A DNA stretch of 64,000 bases from Arthrinium phaeospermum (GCA_006503535.1 QYRS01000005.1:2108001-2172000); one strand, 5' to 3'. Positions 1-12,882 are shown, counted from the first letter of the stretch. Numbers and translations are program-made. Notes: a model not told the origin generated them from the sequence alone.

Positions 1-474
1 TACGAGCTGAGCCCCCACATCTACACCATGCTGGTCGAGCACTACTTTGCGCGCCAGCCGCCGGACCTGGACGCCGTCAACAAGCTGCTGCTGCGCCGGC
101 GCCTCCTCGACTACGACGACATGGACCGCATCTTCTACAACCGCGTCATCAAGGGCTTCGCCCACGTCGGCGAGCTCGACACCGCCCTCGGCATATACCG
201 CAAGCTGCACGCCGCCGGGTTCATGGTCGAGCTCGATACCCAGCTCGACCTGGTGCGCGCCCTCGTCCACACGGGCACGGCCGCCGGCGAGCACGAGGCC
301 CGCCAGCTCGTCGAGGGCACCGTGGCGCGCTTCAAGGAGCTCCACAGCGACGACTGGCAGTCGCCGCAGCACTCGCGCTTCTGGGGCCACGCGTTCTGGC
401 ACTTTGCGGTGCAGGCGGGCGTATTGAGGGAGTTTCCGGTGGTTATGGATGGTATGGGGGCTGACCGTTACTGA
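1..474 (+). CDS. Pentatricopeptide-repeat protein, C-terminal part (truncated by window edge)
   Basis: The frame is open from base 1 and stops at TGA 472-474, leaving 157 residues of a protein whose start lies outside the window. The piece around residues 40-75 has the two-helix PPR pattern, with a core like VIKGFAHVGELDTALGIYR followed by a short loop and a second repeat. PPR proteins bind organellar RNA, and in fungi most act in mitochondria on transcript stability, processing or translation. The codon use is very GC-rich in third positions, as in the other housekeeping genes here. The exact family member cannot be named from this fragment. It converges on PAN1 across a 733-bp gap. Confidence 0.6.
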   Translation, partial: YELSPHIYTMLVEHYFARQPPDLDAVNKLLLRRRLLDYDDMDRIFYNRVIKGFAHVGELDTALGIYRKLHAAGFMVELDTQLDLVRALVHTGTAAGEHEARQLVEGTVARFKELHSDDWQSPQHSRFWGHAFWHFAVQAGVLREFPVVMDGMGADRY

Positions 475-1207
475 GGGGAATCAGTTGGCTGGGTGTAGAG
501 AGGCTTGGGTTGGGTAGCCAGCCAGTTGTGGGGAAAGAGAAAAAGGGGGCGAAGGCTATATAGAGAGAATTAGCCCGAGCGCTGGCGGAGGCCGCTGTGG
601 CCGGGTATCGGCAGTGGATGGCGGCTTGGTGGTAGTTTGTGTTCGGCCTCCCGGCACCACCCACTACACGAGAGCGTTACTTGCCGCGTCTCACCCCGTA
701 AGCGTCAGGGCCGGGTCGCCCCTGGAGATACCTATGTATACATGATACCAATGTACCTCTCTTCATAAAGCAATACCCTGACTGGTTTACTTTCGGTGTG
801 GCTTGGATAACTGGTGTAAAGAAGATGCGTTTAGCATGAGTAAAATAGTGAATTAAACCATTCGCAAGGCTGAAGTCAAGGGATACTACTTATATCGACG
901 TACACGACAGCAACAACGACAAAACGCTACAGCCAACCTCCCTCCATCCACACGCTCTCAGTCTGTCCTACAGTTTCATCCCATCGTCATCACACCCATA
1001 TCGACATACCCAGCATCCACACAAGCCTAGTCCATACGTGCCCTTCCGCTGCACCCATCACACCACACAACACAAATATCGCTTCGACGGGCAACTCCGT
1101 TCATAATAATGTTGATGAAGAAGAAGAAAAAAGTTCTTTGTTACTACTACTATCTACTAACTTGAAACCACCCACACACTCTCCCCCCAGTTGATCGACT
1201 TGATCAA
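475..1207. other. Intergenic region between PPR gene and PAN1 3' end
   Basis: Shared 3' flank of two convergent genes. No coding signal, RNA gene or repeat was found. The stretch 1090-1160 has GAA-rich and TACTAC-rich low-complexity sequence typical of 3' UTR DNA. Confidence 0.5.
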
Positions 1208-4200
1208 TTAATCAAGGACGCGACCAGCGACACTCGACGAGCTCGCATCGCGGGTCTGCGCCTTCTTGAGCATCTTGCCGGCTTGGATCTCGCCCAAGAG
1301 GCCGGCAGGGCGTCCACCGGGCGGCGGGGCTGGCATACCACCCGCGGCAGGCGGCGGCGGGGGAGGTGGAGGTGCACCCATACCTGGAGGTGGTGGCGGC
1401 GGTGCAGCGGGAGCTCCTCCGGCAGGGGGCATGGGAGGTGGTGGCGGCGGGCCATCAGGCGATGACTCGGGCATCGGTGGTGGTGGCGGAGGCGGTGGGG
1501 GAGCACCGGTCGGTGCACCGTCATCCATGGCTGGAGGAGCCGGGGGAGGCGGGGGAGCACTTGATGGCGCATCTTCCTCTGCGGCGGGAGCTGCAGGCGG
1601 AGGCGGTGCGATGGCCGGGGATGCAACAGCGGGCGAGGCATTCTGCGATCGGTTGCCGGCTGCCGACAGAGGTCGGGGCGGGCCCATGGAGCCAAAGAGC
1701 AGAGATGCCAGCTGAGCCGCACCGGCTTGAGGACGATCATCGTCCGAGTCGTCGTCCGATTCTTCCTCGTTGCCAGAACCCCACTCGTCGTCAGTGTCGG
1801 GCCTCTTCCGAGAGATGTTACCAGTCGGTTGAGGCGCAATAGGGGCAGCCTGTGTCATCCGGTGGAAGGGGTTTGTCGAGACCTCGGGCTGGGCCGGCGG
1901 TGGTGCTACGGGCGCGGCAGGAGCAGCGGGGGCAGCAGGGGCCGCGGGTGCATTAGTCGAATCCGTCGACATCATGCGGCGGTAAGGGTTGCGGCTTTCG
2001 CTCTCTGAAGGAGGGCTAGTCACAACCGTTGGCGGAGCCGGAGCTGAAGGCGCCGAAGGCGGCGTGGCCTGGCGCTCAATTTCCTGGCTACCAGCAATAG
2101 TGGGAGTAGATGCCTGAGGAGTGACTTGCTGAGGACCTTCGTCGTCATCGGAAGAGTCCTCATCGCCGTCCATAGCCTCGAGTTGACGCTGAAGCTCCAG
2201 TTCGCGTTGACGGGCAGCCTCAATCTCGGCCCGCTGAGCCGCAAGCTTGGCTTCCTTCTCCTTGGCTTCGGCCATGGCTGCCTTCTTCTTTTTCTTCTCC
2301 TCTTCCTTCTTCATCTTTCCAGCCTTGACCTGCTCCTCCAGGGCCTTCAGACGAGCATCAGCGGCTGCGCGTTCCTTCTCCAGTTCGCTCTCCTGCTCTG
2401 CGGCTTGTGCCCTGCTGGTTGTTAGCGTTATACTCATTAACGTATTAGGAAATACATACTCAAGCTCTTGCGTCTCCTGCTGCTGTTCCCGAGACTCTCG
2501 GTTGAGGCGCTCTTCTTCGGCGTTCTTGGCCGAGTCGTCGGCCTTGGCAGCCTTCCTTGTAGGCGGCGGTGGAGGCTTCTTGCCTGCCGCCTTGGGTGCT
2601 TCGCTAGCGGCGGGAGGAGGCACGCCCTGTTCCTCGGCGATCCTAGCTTGCCGTTCGGTCTCACGACGTGCGTCCTCTTCTTCCGCTTGACGCAACTTGG
2701 CGGCGCGTTCGGCACGCTCGCGCTCCATGCGCTGCGCTGCCGTCTCGCCAGGCTTGCTGGGCGCCTTAATACCCAAAGCCGCAAGGCGCTCCGCCATGCG
2801 TTGCTCAGCCTGCTGCTTGATGAAGGCAGCACGCTCCTCGGGTGTCTTGTACGAGGAGTAGGAGCCGCCACTGGCAGGCGGAGTAGCAGTGCGAGCCGCC
2901 GACGGGCTTTCCACCCGTGGTGGGGCCTCGGCCTTGACAGGCTCGGCAGTCGCCTTACGGCCACCACTGCGGTCTTGGGCACGGATACGCGCCGCACGGC
3001 TATCGCGTTGGAGGTCGAAGATGAAGTCGCGGACCTCGTCCTCAACTCCCAAAGCATCGTTCCAGCGGCGAGTCTCGTGCTCGTTTGCGGACGTCTTGCC
3101 ACCCTCCTTGAGAGTGTCTTCGATACCCTTGGCGAAATCCCGGACGCTGTCTTCCACATCCCGCACCATACGCTCGTTGTTCTCTTTCTCTGTTCGCGCC
3201 TTCAGACTCTCTTCCTCCAATCGCTTAGGGGCGTCGAGATCGTCGCCTGCCGTGTCAATCTTCTTGCCGGTAAGGGCTGCCGTTCGCTGCTGCATCATCG
3301 CCTTAGCCCTGGCCTTCAGTCGGTCAGACTCTGTGATGGCACCACCCGGACCAGTTCCAATAATGGTGGATGCACTGCCAGGGTGAGCCTTGGCGTCCTT
3401 CATGCGGAAAAGCTCAAGCTTCGCTTCAGCAATAGCCTTCTCCGTCTTGCGAACTTGAGAGGCCAGTTCCGGGATCTTATCCGTAAGGTTCTGCAGTTGA
3501 CGTTTGAGTGATCTCCTCTCGGCCTCCGAGTCGCCGCTCATAAGCGCGGCATCAGGGTGGTTATCGATGTCCTCTTGGACACGTCGGATTCTTCGGTAGA
3601 GCTCATCAGCTTCACGGCGGTCCCGCCTGTCCAGAATATCGTCTTCCTCAATTGCAGACTCATCCTTGAAGTCCATGGCGTCAAGCAGAACCTTCTTTTC
3701 CCGAATCTTCTTCTTGAGTTGCTCGACTGAGAGATCATCATTCGAAGCCACCGAACCAGGGGATTCAGGCCTGGGGGATCCACCGCCGACTCGGCGACGC
3801 GCGCTTGACCGATAACCAACAGCTTCGTCATTATTCTTGAAGACTGTAGCATCCTTGCGGCCGCCCGCGCCAGGAGAAGAGCCACCCCTGAATGAGTGGT
3901 TCTTGAGATAGCTGACACCAGTCTTCTGCGGCAGCAGAGAAGCGCCCGAGTTCTTGCGGAAGTCGGCTTCCTGGTTCAACATGGACTTAACGGCACCCAG
4001 TGACTCTTTGAGGTTGCGGGTAGACGGCGGTACAAGCTCAGGAGGCAGCTGAGCAGGGACAGGGTACCCGTTCAACTTTCTGTAGATCAAATGCATGGCG
4101 ACCGCAAACTCGTCCAGGTCAAGCCGTCCCTTGTTACCGTTGTCGGACAAAGTCCAGATGCGTTCGAGATCTGGCTTGTCCAGACCACTCTGGCCCATGA

Positions 4201-5800
4201 TTTCGATTGCCTGATCACCGGTAACGTAGCCCTTGTGTAGACCATCCCACGCCCGGAAAATCTCATCGTAGCGTTTCTTCTCGTCCTTTGTGATGGCCCA
4301 AGGAATAACCGCATTGCCCGCGAGGCCGGTCGTGGTGTAGTCTTGTTGCTCGCGGCCTTGTTGGGGCATCATTCGGGCCGTTAGCGCATCAATGTTCGGG
4401 AGTCCACCAGCAGGGCCATTAACCAAACCCCATTGTCCGGGTCTGCCAGTAGGTTGTGCGTTCAGGGGAGCGGCGCTGGGAACCCCTAGACCGCCGCCGC
4501 CAAAGCCAGTGGGCATCGGGGGCATAGGAGGCATCGGTCCATTGTAGCCAGTGGGCTGGGGGTTGTTCATGCCAGCGAAGCCAGTCTGCTGAGGCTGCAT
4601 ACCCTGGTTCTGCATGCCCTGGTTCTGTCCGAGAAAACCGGTTGGCTGGGGTTGCATTTGCTGACCGGGGAATCCAGTCATCTGAGCTTGCAGGATCTGC
4701 GAGTTCGAGGCCTGCGGCTGGGGATGATGGATAGTCGGGGGCGTCGCAGTGTTCTGTCTCGTGAAGTCCGAAGTGTTGTTCGAGGGAGTGTCTTCGGGGA
4801 TGCTGAAACTAATGATATCAACCATGCTCGATACTTCGTTCCTGATATTTTCTGGGAGACTCGGCGGCAGCGTCTTGCCAACCAGCTTCAAGTTGCAAAG
4901 ATACATCGATAGCGCAAATTCGGGGAAGAAGAGCTCGCCGGAACGTGTCGTGTCGGACAAGGTCCTATTTAGAAACTGTGTTAGAAGTCATACTGTGTCT
5001 ATCTCATTACAAGCCAAGGGGGCATACCAGATATGGGACAGCGCGTCACCATCAAGCCGCGATCGCAGCAGAAGATCCCTTGCCTTGTCGCCGGACATGG
5101 TCGTTCCCTCGGTCACGGCCGACTTGAACAGAGTTTCGAATTTGGCCTGGTCCGCCGCCGTGATGAAGGACAGGCGGATGTTGGGGATCTTGTTGGCCTG
5201 TTTCTTCTCTGGGACCGGCGGCCCTTGGTTCTGGTTTCCGCCCGTCTTGAACGAGTTCGCCATGGCCTGGAAACCGGTGGGCTGGGCCGTCATAGGCTTG
5301 GGCGGCGGCGCGGGAATGCTCGGGGTGGGTGTCGAGAAGGAGGAGCCGGCATTCGGGGGTTGCTGCTGCTGCTGCTGCTGCTGCTGATACTGTTGCTGAA
5401 ACTGCTGAGGCATCTGCGGCATAGGCGGTGCACCCGTCTGGAAGCTCTGCTGGGGTTGAGGCTGTCCAGGGAAGCCAGTGTACTGCGGTTGCAGCCCCTG
5501 CTGCGGCTGCTGTTGTTGCTGCGGCATACCAGTCGCCTGCGGTTGCATCATGCCCTGCTGCGGCATGCCGGTCGCTTGCGGCTGCATCATACCTTGCTGG
5601 CCCGGGAAACCCGTGTACTGCTGGGTCATGGGCGCCTGACCGAAGCCCGTCGGTTGGGGCGCGAAGGGGCTGGGCTGTTGGCCGGGCTGCTGCTGCTGTT
5701 GCTGCTGGCCCATGCCGAACTGGTTGTTGCCATACTGCTGCTGCTGCCCAGGGCGCAGGCTGTTGCCGCCGCCCATGAAGGAGTTGGAATTAGAATACAT
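1208..5800 (-). CDS. PAN1: PAN1: actin cytoskeleton-regulatory/endocytic scaffold
   Basis: Pan1 is the EH-domain scaffold of the Pan1-Sla1-End3 complex that couples clathrin-mediated endocytosis to Arp2/3 actin assembly. Three exons are read: 5800-5028, 4964-2460 and 2414-1208. Introns are 63 bp (4965-5027) and 45 bp (2415-2459, in frame, with GTATGT donor and GCTAAC branch site), giving about 1494 residues. Order: a Q/G-rich N-terminus with QxTG motifs of the kind phosphorylated by Ark/Prk kinases, EH1 (about 208-290), EH2 (about 475-565, with calcium-loop-like [12 protein letters not shown]), a long coiled coil, a proline-rich region, and a WH2-like end ([16 protein letters not shown]). The Met at 5800 is chosen over an in-frame Met seven codons upstream because the family usually starts MYSNSNSF. 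No frame lesion is seen in 4.5 kb of coding sequence. Confidence 0.93.
5361..5386. repeat. CTG/CAG trinucleotide tract coding polyglutamine in PAN1
   Basis: About eight uninterrupted CTG units on the + strand, read as CAG (Gln) by PAN1. They lie in a longer Q-rich segment that also holds two near-identical tandem copies of a [13 protein letters not shown] unit. Confidence 0.85.
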
Positions 5801-6872
5801 GGCGCCGCGGGATGGCTGCAAAGCGGCCGAGACCAGGTGAGGATTACAAAAAAGAAAAAGCTCAAAATGAATACAAGGAAGAGCAACGAGGCTCCTCGGT
5901 GGTTGGTGAGAACAATATTCGCCCGGGTTGTTTGTGTTGTAGCAAAGAGAAGAAGAAGGAGGATGACGAAGCTCCTTTCGGGCTCGGTTGGCAGCGTTGC
6001 GCGAAACAGAAAGCTGGGTTGGGGGGAAGCGCCTGCCAAGGAGTCGCTAACTAGCAGGCTGCTCCAGTCCAAATTGAGCAATAATTTAAGACAGAATTCT
6101 GTACGGTTACGTTGCGCTACAGGCAGAGACAGGGGGCAGCTTAGCTTCTGGGGGAGGAACAGCACAGACCATCCGCTGTCGCGTTTGGCCCCTAATGCCT
6201 AATCGAGAAAGGGCAATTTGAGGATACATCATTGAAGCCCATACAGAAAGGCAGTAGGTACTGCACGATATATTAATTAATATTGGATATCTTATTATCA
6301 TGATCATTATTCCTCGCTTCAGCAAGACTTTATACCTATTGGCAAACACGTTCTGTCTCGAATTTCTGGTCCGGTTGGGTCGAACGAGCTGTGTCGTATA
6401 CCGTATAAGCGCCATTGGCTTAATCGCAACAAAGGTTTCACTGCATGGGCACACCAGCGATTGTCTACGTAGCACGCATGGCGCGTAAGTGCAGGTGGCT
6501 TTATACCTTATCTATTCCCTCGCATGCATCTTCTCTTCCATGGACGGGCTGTTAAAGCAGGAATCTAGGCAATCGGCTCCGGGGATTACTTATTAGTATT
6601 CAAATGATGTTGTTGCCTATCGATACTTCTCGTCTCAGACCCTCATCTGAAACACTTCCACCGGTTCTGCTGCATACTGAAGTATAAACTCCCAAGGGCC
6701 CCTAGCTAAGTTCGGTATGTATGCAAGACAGGTTAATTACGCGCATAACGCATGTGCTCTTGACAGCTTTGAATGAATGCCCAATGGCAAAACCTTACAT
6801 CAAATCCTATCCATACAGGTCGGCCGTGCAGCCCGGATCATTCTCAAACGCAGCAGCGTCCATACAACCCAA
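5801..6872. other. PAN1 upstream region / C9-methyltransferase 3' flank
   Basis: About 1.07 kb between two genes on the minus strand. It should hold the PAN1 promoter and 5' UTR and the 3' end of the methyltransferase. A 14-bp perfect palindrome (ATATTAATTAATAT, 6270-6283) lies in the AT-rich middle. No coding region was recognised. Confidence 0.5.
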
Positions 6873-8648
6873 CTAAGAGGTGCTGCTGGTCGGGAACTGG
6901 TCGGCATTCTTCTTAGCCCATGCCTTGATGTCTACTTTGCTCGCATTGAGTGCTCCTGACAGGCCGTACTGGGTTTCGACGCCCTCGACACGGTGTGTTG
7001 AGTTGAGGTTCTTGACCAGAACGATCTGGTAGCAAGTAGCGGAGCCCTGGCGGGATACGATGGTAGAGTAGGCGAGGAAGTACTCCCAGATCTATTTGCG
7101 TGGTTAGTTGTAGTCGTGCCGTCACTTTCGACTTGGGCGACTTACGCGGAACCATCGCCTTCCGTACTTGGCTTCGACCTTTTCGCGGTTGGCCATCCAG
7201 TTTCTATACCATCGCCAAAGTGTGGCCGAGTAGTGAACACCGATGGTGTCGATACCCTTGATTTCCCAACCAGAAGCCTCGAGCTTGTCGACAAAGAAGC
7301 CAAGAGGGGTGGAAGCGTCTGCGCCAGGGAAGATATACTTGTTCATGAACAGGCCCCAGATCAGATCCTCGTACTGCCACGGCTTGCGTAGGCCCGCAAT
7401 CTGCAGGAAGAACACGCCATCATCGTCCGTCATGTCGTAGACCTGCTTAAGGAAACTCTGGAACTTGCGGACACCGACGTGCTCAGCCATCTCAAGACAC
7501 GTGACCTTCTTGTAACCGCCCTTGGGAACTGGAATATCGCGGTAGTCCATGCAGAGAATCTTGCTCTGCTCCTCGGGAATACCAGCATTGCGGAGAGCCC
7601 GGTTGCCCCAGGCTGTCTGATTGTGACCCAGCGTGATACCGGTAGCATGAGCGCCAAAGTTGACGCTGGCGAAGCGGGCCAAGGTCCCCCATCCGCATCC
7701 GATATCTAGTATCGTCTCCCCTTCTTGAAGGCCAATCTTCTCGCACACAACAGCCATTTTGTTGTCCTGGAGCTCCTCTAAGCTCTCTTCAGAGTGAATA
7801 TCGCTGATTACGCCTGAAGTGTAAATCATGCGCGGGCCCAGGAACCAGCCATAGAAGTCGTCGCCTCGGTCGTAGTGGTCACGCACCTGCTCCTCGTCTG
7901 TTTTGGTAGTTAGATATACGGGCGGCCTCGTTGCGCTATCAGCGACGCATACTTACCTTGAGAGCGGGAGTGCAGGATAACTTCAGGGAGCATGCCAAAC
8001 AAGAAGAACTTGCTGAGGCCCAGGGTTAGGCGGAAGCTGGCCCAGTCATGTCTGTACTCCATGACCTCGAGGCAGTCGCCGTTGAAATCGACATCGCCCT
8101 CAAAGTACATTTCGTGGAAAGTCTCCATCGGTATCTTCTTCCGGCCATGGTACTTGACCTGGTCCGACTGCTTCTTGAAGTTGAGGTAGTGCTCGATGGG
8201 GCGGCCCGGATATCTGGCTTTGTCATTCTTGCGCGGGGACATGGCAGAGGCGAGGATCCAAAAGCCCACAAAGATCGGGATGCTCGTGAAAAGGCCGAAG
8301 AAGATGGCCATCTTAGTGCCACCGCCGACCTGCCATGACATCCATAGCGGCACGCCGGCAATGAGGCACAGCAGGAAGCAGGTCGAGAAGGTGTTGCTGC
8401 CAGCAGCATCGGCGGGCAAAGGAGCATTCTTGATAGCGGGATACTGTCGAGCAGAAGGCGCAATGATTAGCTCGCCATTGGCGTTACGTGTAGGGGCCGG
8501 TGCAGTCGCAGAAACGGCCGGCTAATACTCACCGAAGTAGTTCGTACACCACAATCCGCGTGCTTCTCAAAAGTGGGAGTGGGAGCCCGGGGGTTTCGAT
8601 GAACTCAAACTCAGACTCGCTCCCGGTAGTGCTCAATGATTTAGACAT
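6873..8648 (-). CDS. Sphingolipid C9-methyltransferase (cyclopropane-fatty-acid-synthase type)
   Basis: Fungal sphingolipid C9-methyltransferase transfers a methyl group from S-adenosylmethionine to C9 of the sphingoid base of glucosylceramides, in the endomembrane system. Exons 8443-7957, 7897-7146 and 7091-6873 are firm (introns 7898-7956 and 7092-7145). They encode 485 residues: two membrane segments near the N-terminus (CFLLCLIAGVPLW and AIFFGLFTSIPIFVGFW), the family block QDEEQVRDHYDRGDDFYGWF, and SAM motif I, ILDIGCGWGTLARFA. A first exon begins at ATG 8648-8646 (MSKSLSTTGSESEFEFIE). Its junction is uncertain: the best donor (GTGAGT) and acceptor (GACAG, 8446-8444) differ in phase by one base, so the true donor may be an upstream GTGTAC, or a base is missing. 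Expected length is about 520 residues, normal for the family. Confidence 0.9.
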
Positions 8649-9925
8649 TGTCAGGACTAGATGTGGACTTCTTCATCTCTTGCGAGGACCGCAAAAGATC
8701 TGGTTTGAACACCTTCAGAAGACTCAGGTCTCTAGATGCGTCCAGGGAGGAAAACAGAGGAAACCCCCCGATGTCTGTGTCTAGGTGCTTGGGCACGAAG
8801 ATGAGCGGTTCGCTACGACCTAAAAGTCATGCATGCACCAGACATGCAGACTGTCGTCTTATCAAATCGGCTTGCATCAATCAGTACCTCTCTTTCCATG
8901 CGCCTGCTCTTAAGTTATTCAACCCAGAACCAGGTTCGTCCCTTCTCTTGCCCGGAGATACCTTCGTCCCCAGTCCTTATTCGTATTTTACTGGGCAAAG
9001 TTCCGTGCACATGCAGTTAAGTACGACCTACATGGAAAAGATATTGACCGCCGGATACAAACAAATCAAAATGCCCCCCGCGTTCCTCAAAATGGAAAGC
9101 GCATGCCCAGAACCCTCCTTCGCACTTGATTCATCGCTCTCGCAGGGAAAAATCGGTTTCCATTTCATAAGAAGACTAAGATAAAGTTGAGCTTCAGGTT
9201 GCTCAACAGGATCTTAAATATCAGCGAGAAAATGCTGATATACATATATCTCTGTGATTGCTCATTGATATATGTATACACCTATGCAAGCACCCAAGGT
9301 AGGTGCATGTATGTAGGTCTGCGTTTTATTTCAAAGGGCCCAATGCCCCTCCTGTCTCTCCCCTCCAAGCATGGATTGCCCAATGTAGTAACTGATGGGG
9401 GAGGTCCCTGTGCATGCCCTGCGAGCCAATGAGGTGTTGCTATCAGGAGACTTCCCAGCCTCCCGGGCATACTCTGTTTACTCCAAATGTGTCGAAAGTT
9501 CGCCATTTCACATGTCTTGAACCTGGGTGTCTTTTGGATGCCCGTATATCTTGCTACCGTTTAGCCCCTTTCCTGATCAGCTAGCAGACCACCAACTGCC
9601 CACATTGGAAAAGAATCAACATAGTATTCATCAAGCAGTGGACTGACGATCTTGATCTGATGCATGTATTGGTCTCGCGATGCGGATTGTCGAAGCAAAG
9701 ATGACATCTCCCTTGGGAATACCATCCACGTTCCTGAGTGTGGGGATATTCTCAATAATGTAATACGATAGGTCCGCTCCAAAGCCCGTGCAGGGGTGGT
9801 AAAAATGGACCACCCAGGGGAGGAAGGGGCCAGGGGCTTCCCGCCTCCAGTATCGCCGCGACTCCGTAGGCCTGCCTGCACGATAAGAACACGCAGAGCC
9901 CCAGCCCCCAAAAAGGCCAAACTGC
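8649..9925. other. Intergenic region upstream of the C9-methyltransferase
   Basis: Presumed promoter and 5' UTR of the minus-strand methyltransferase, then unassigned DNA. Short ORFs on both strands have no recognisable domains. No repeats stand out. Confidence 0.4.
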
Positions 9926-9930
9926 AAAAA
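9926..9930 (-). terminator. RNA polymerase III terminator of tRNA-Gly
   Basis: A run of five A on the + strand (five T on the transcribed-sense minus strand), 16 bases past the tRNA 3' end, as expected for Pol III termination. Confidence 0.7.
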
Positions 9931-9946
9931 TAACATCGTGAGATTG

Positions 9947-10017
9947 TGCTGTGTGAGGGAATCGAACCCCCGCCTCTAGCTTGGAAGGCTAGAATTCTAC
10001 CACTGAACTAACACAGC
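9947..10017 (-). tRNA. tRNA-Gly (anticodon UCC)
   Basis: Folds as a complete cloverleaf of 71 nt including discriminator A. The acceptor stem pairs seven for seven (GCTGTGT with ACACAGC), the D arm is GTTC-AGTGGTA-GAAT, and the anticodon stem is CTAGC/GCTAG with loop CTTCCAA. The T arm is GGGGG-TTCGATT-CCCTC with one G-U pair. Anticodon UCC decodes GGA. There is no intron and the CCA end is not encoded, as usual in eukaryotes. Confidence 0.96.
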
Positions 10018-12882
10018 TTGCTGAGAAACCAATGATCTTTTTGTGATGACAAAAATCGTCCAGAAATACAATATAAGGAAGGAGCGCTAGCTTTGTGAAA
10101 GCTTGAAGATCTTCGTAACCCAAAGTACCTACACCAGCATTACCACATACACTTCCCAGATGCTCAAGCGATACATCACCGCCATTCAAGTCTCGCCCTG
10201 GTCCCGAGTTTCTTGCCATCAAGGTTGCCTGGGACCATACCGCATGTTCACTGGGTAGCGCAAGTATATTGCGCACACCTCCTGTTTGCGGTATCTTGCG
10301 CATATGCCTGTTCGCTATGATGATGTACCGGGCTTGACATAGTCCACGAAATTCGAAAGTGCACCTCGAACAGTGATCCATCTCAGGGAATTGGGATACT
10401 CGTGCCTGAAGAGTTATCTCCGTCTCCTTCACTCCATGCCCGTCTTGGTAAGAGAGAGAATGGGCATACCAACAGGTCATGATAGGCAGGCTTGACATCA
10501 CCATTTGTGCCATTGGCCTACTCCCTGGGTAGCTCTTGTATCGTCCTAAGAAACTAGCAGAGGCTTAGAGCCTCCCACATCAGGGGTAGATAGCCGCACA
10601 ATGGGCTGGGCTCGGGCTTGCCATCAAGTTGGTTACTATGATGCCGTTGCTTAGCTTCAGAAAACTTTGCCAGATCGATTCGCGAGATAACTGTTCCTCG
10701 CCGGCATGTTGTCTTCTCGATGCCTGTACCCAATGTTAGGCACCCCGGTATGCCACAGCAGCAATTTACTCGAAGTAGCTCACTTTTGCCAACATTTGAT
10801 CAGCTGGCGATGCTTGATTCTAGTATATGGTATTGAATCGCTTCTTAAGCTTTTGATTTCGGTAACCCTGTGACGTATCGCTTGATGCTCTCACAGTAGG
10901 TAGATAGTATTTTGTCATTGAAATTCATGAGCTGCTGCTGCCCATGTCTGGCTAGAAAGGGCTGTAGAGCAGGGCACATCTAGCGCTCAATCCACCATGG
11001 CAGGCACCAGTGAAGATGGACGGCAGTATTCTGCGATATCTCCATACTCGAAAGTGCTGTGGCAGGACTAGTGTTATGGCGACTACGCCCTGAACTTCAA
11101 GAGTCTTTTGGCTGCGCTACTCGTAGCCAGTAAGCCATGTGTTGACAGGAAGTGAGCAGGTAGGGGCAGAATATCGATTACAAGTAGCTCTTTAAGAGGC
11201 GTTGTTGGCTCTTCGATCCCTCAGACTATCTCGTTCACGTAAAAGCAAGCGGCTTCGTGTAAAGCTCCTGGGAGCTGGAGTCGTTCTTCTGAAGTCGATG
11301 AAAATATGTGTAGGCCTGCGACTTCCGAGCAATGCGCTTTCTCAAGTCCACTCACCGATGAGTGTAAGCCTAGTTGCGTATTTGCTTCAGGTTGCTGTCG
11401 CTATGGCGGCTCATACCTCTGCCACCTTTCTCGCAGCAAGTCCACTGTAGGTTCCAATATGTTCGCTGTCGTTTGAAGCGAGCGTGGTTTGCTCAAGCCC
11501 CCGGCGGCCGATCATCGTCAAGCGCAAAGATGCAAACGGACTAAAATGTCACTATGGATCCACACGACTGCTGTCCTCCAGAGCGGATAGCCGCATATAC
11601 GACACCCCCTCACCCAGGAGCCAGATGCGAGACCCGCGGCGGATCGTATGACTCTTCAGGTCACACTCTGTCTGTGCCGGCTTCTTTCCCCAGACGCCAC
11701 CATCATGGGGTAAAGGTGGCAAGGATAGTGATTGCAAAATTGGTCGAGCTATTTTCATCTTGGGCTGTTTTTGGCTCTGGGCCTTGTGCGGCCACCCGAG
11801 CTAGATTGAGCACAAACTTGGTGGCTCGGTTCCTGCCAGGTACCGACTGAGTCGGTGGTGGTCTGTTGTCTGTGGTTGGTTGCACAGCCTCTATGTTACT
11901 CCAGTTATAACATTTTGAACCTGTATACCCATTTCTATCTTCCAGAGCCCTCATACCAACCCAGATTGGCGAAACATAATCAAGTTGGCTTCGTTTACAG
12001 CAGAAAACGTATCCATCATAACATATCATGCCACGATACCATGATATGAAGCTATCAAATAGAAAGGCCCTCGATACGAGAAGGTCGCATCTAGGTTCTG
12101 CTAGGGGCACGTCCGTACTTTCTTTCGGTCGGTCTAGGTCGGCAGCGCAGCCTCATTGTCTCTCACTCTTAGTACACCAAGCCACGTGAGCCGGACGATT
12201 CTGCCGTTCTAGTGCGGCTCGTTGTCGTGAGTTTCGACAGGGTCTTGGCAAATGGAGAGTTGTGATTGGGTAACAGGCAATTCAAAGCTGGCCACGAGCA
12301 GGCGGCCGCCGTCTATATCCAATGCCAAGACCTTGAGCATTCCTGGTTCATACATAAAAGCACGAGGCGGCTCCGAATCTTGCCTCGGACCTGGATGATT
12401 CGGGACTACATCACCCAATTTGGCGCTCTCATCCTCACCTGACCTAACCAGATAGAGCGTGAGGCTCAAGGGCGTATAGCAAGAGTGGATCGGCTGACTG
12501 AGTGCATGAACATACATAAGTAAGTAGCTAAGAGAAACTGGAGCACCATATAGAGATGAACATCGGTGTAGGGCTATGGTAGAGCATTGTATACAAATTG
12601 AACGTGAACGCTAAGCAGTATTAGCCTGGGAAAAAGAATTTCGGACTGGATTGCATATGTACTTTGATTTTCTTTTTGGTTTGCTTTTCCGAAAGTGCCT
12701 CGGTCTCGTGACGCCTCCGACCCTGGACTAGCAGAGGTGTTAGCAGAGCTATACATGCTCCCTCCTCTATATATACGTGTGTTCGTTCGACCTGGATCAT
12801 GTCTAAGCCCTATTAGCCAAACGTTAGACATCACCAAGAGGAACAACCAACCACCAACTCCTCTAGGCGTCTAGAATACATC
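10018..12882. other. Gene-poor region between tRNA-Gly and the sugar permease
   Basis: About 2.9 kb with only short ORFs on both strands and no recognisable domains, splice-linked exons or repeats. The last several hundred bases should contain the permease promoter; a TATATATA-like stretch lies near 12770. Confidence 0.4.

Noticed and set aside
1266..1715. Plus-strand glycine-rich ORF of 149 codons
   Set aside because: Mirror of the proline-rich region of PAN1 on the other strand; G-rich repeats arise from CCX proline codons.
2408..2460. Reading straight through the 45-bp insert in PAN1 as coding
   Set aside because: It has a GTATGT donor, GCTAAC branch site and CAG acceptor, so it is called an in-frame intron, though retention cannot be excluded.
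5033..6202. Plus-strand ORF of 389 codons
   Set aside because: Antisense shadow of PAN1 exon 1; leucine-rich only because it reads the complement of CAG glutamine codons.
9989..10513. Minus-strand ORF of 174 codons reaching into the tRNA-Gly gene
   Set aside because: Overlaps a certain tRNA on the same strand and has no recognisable domain.
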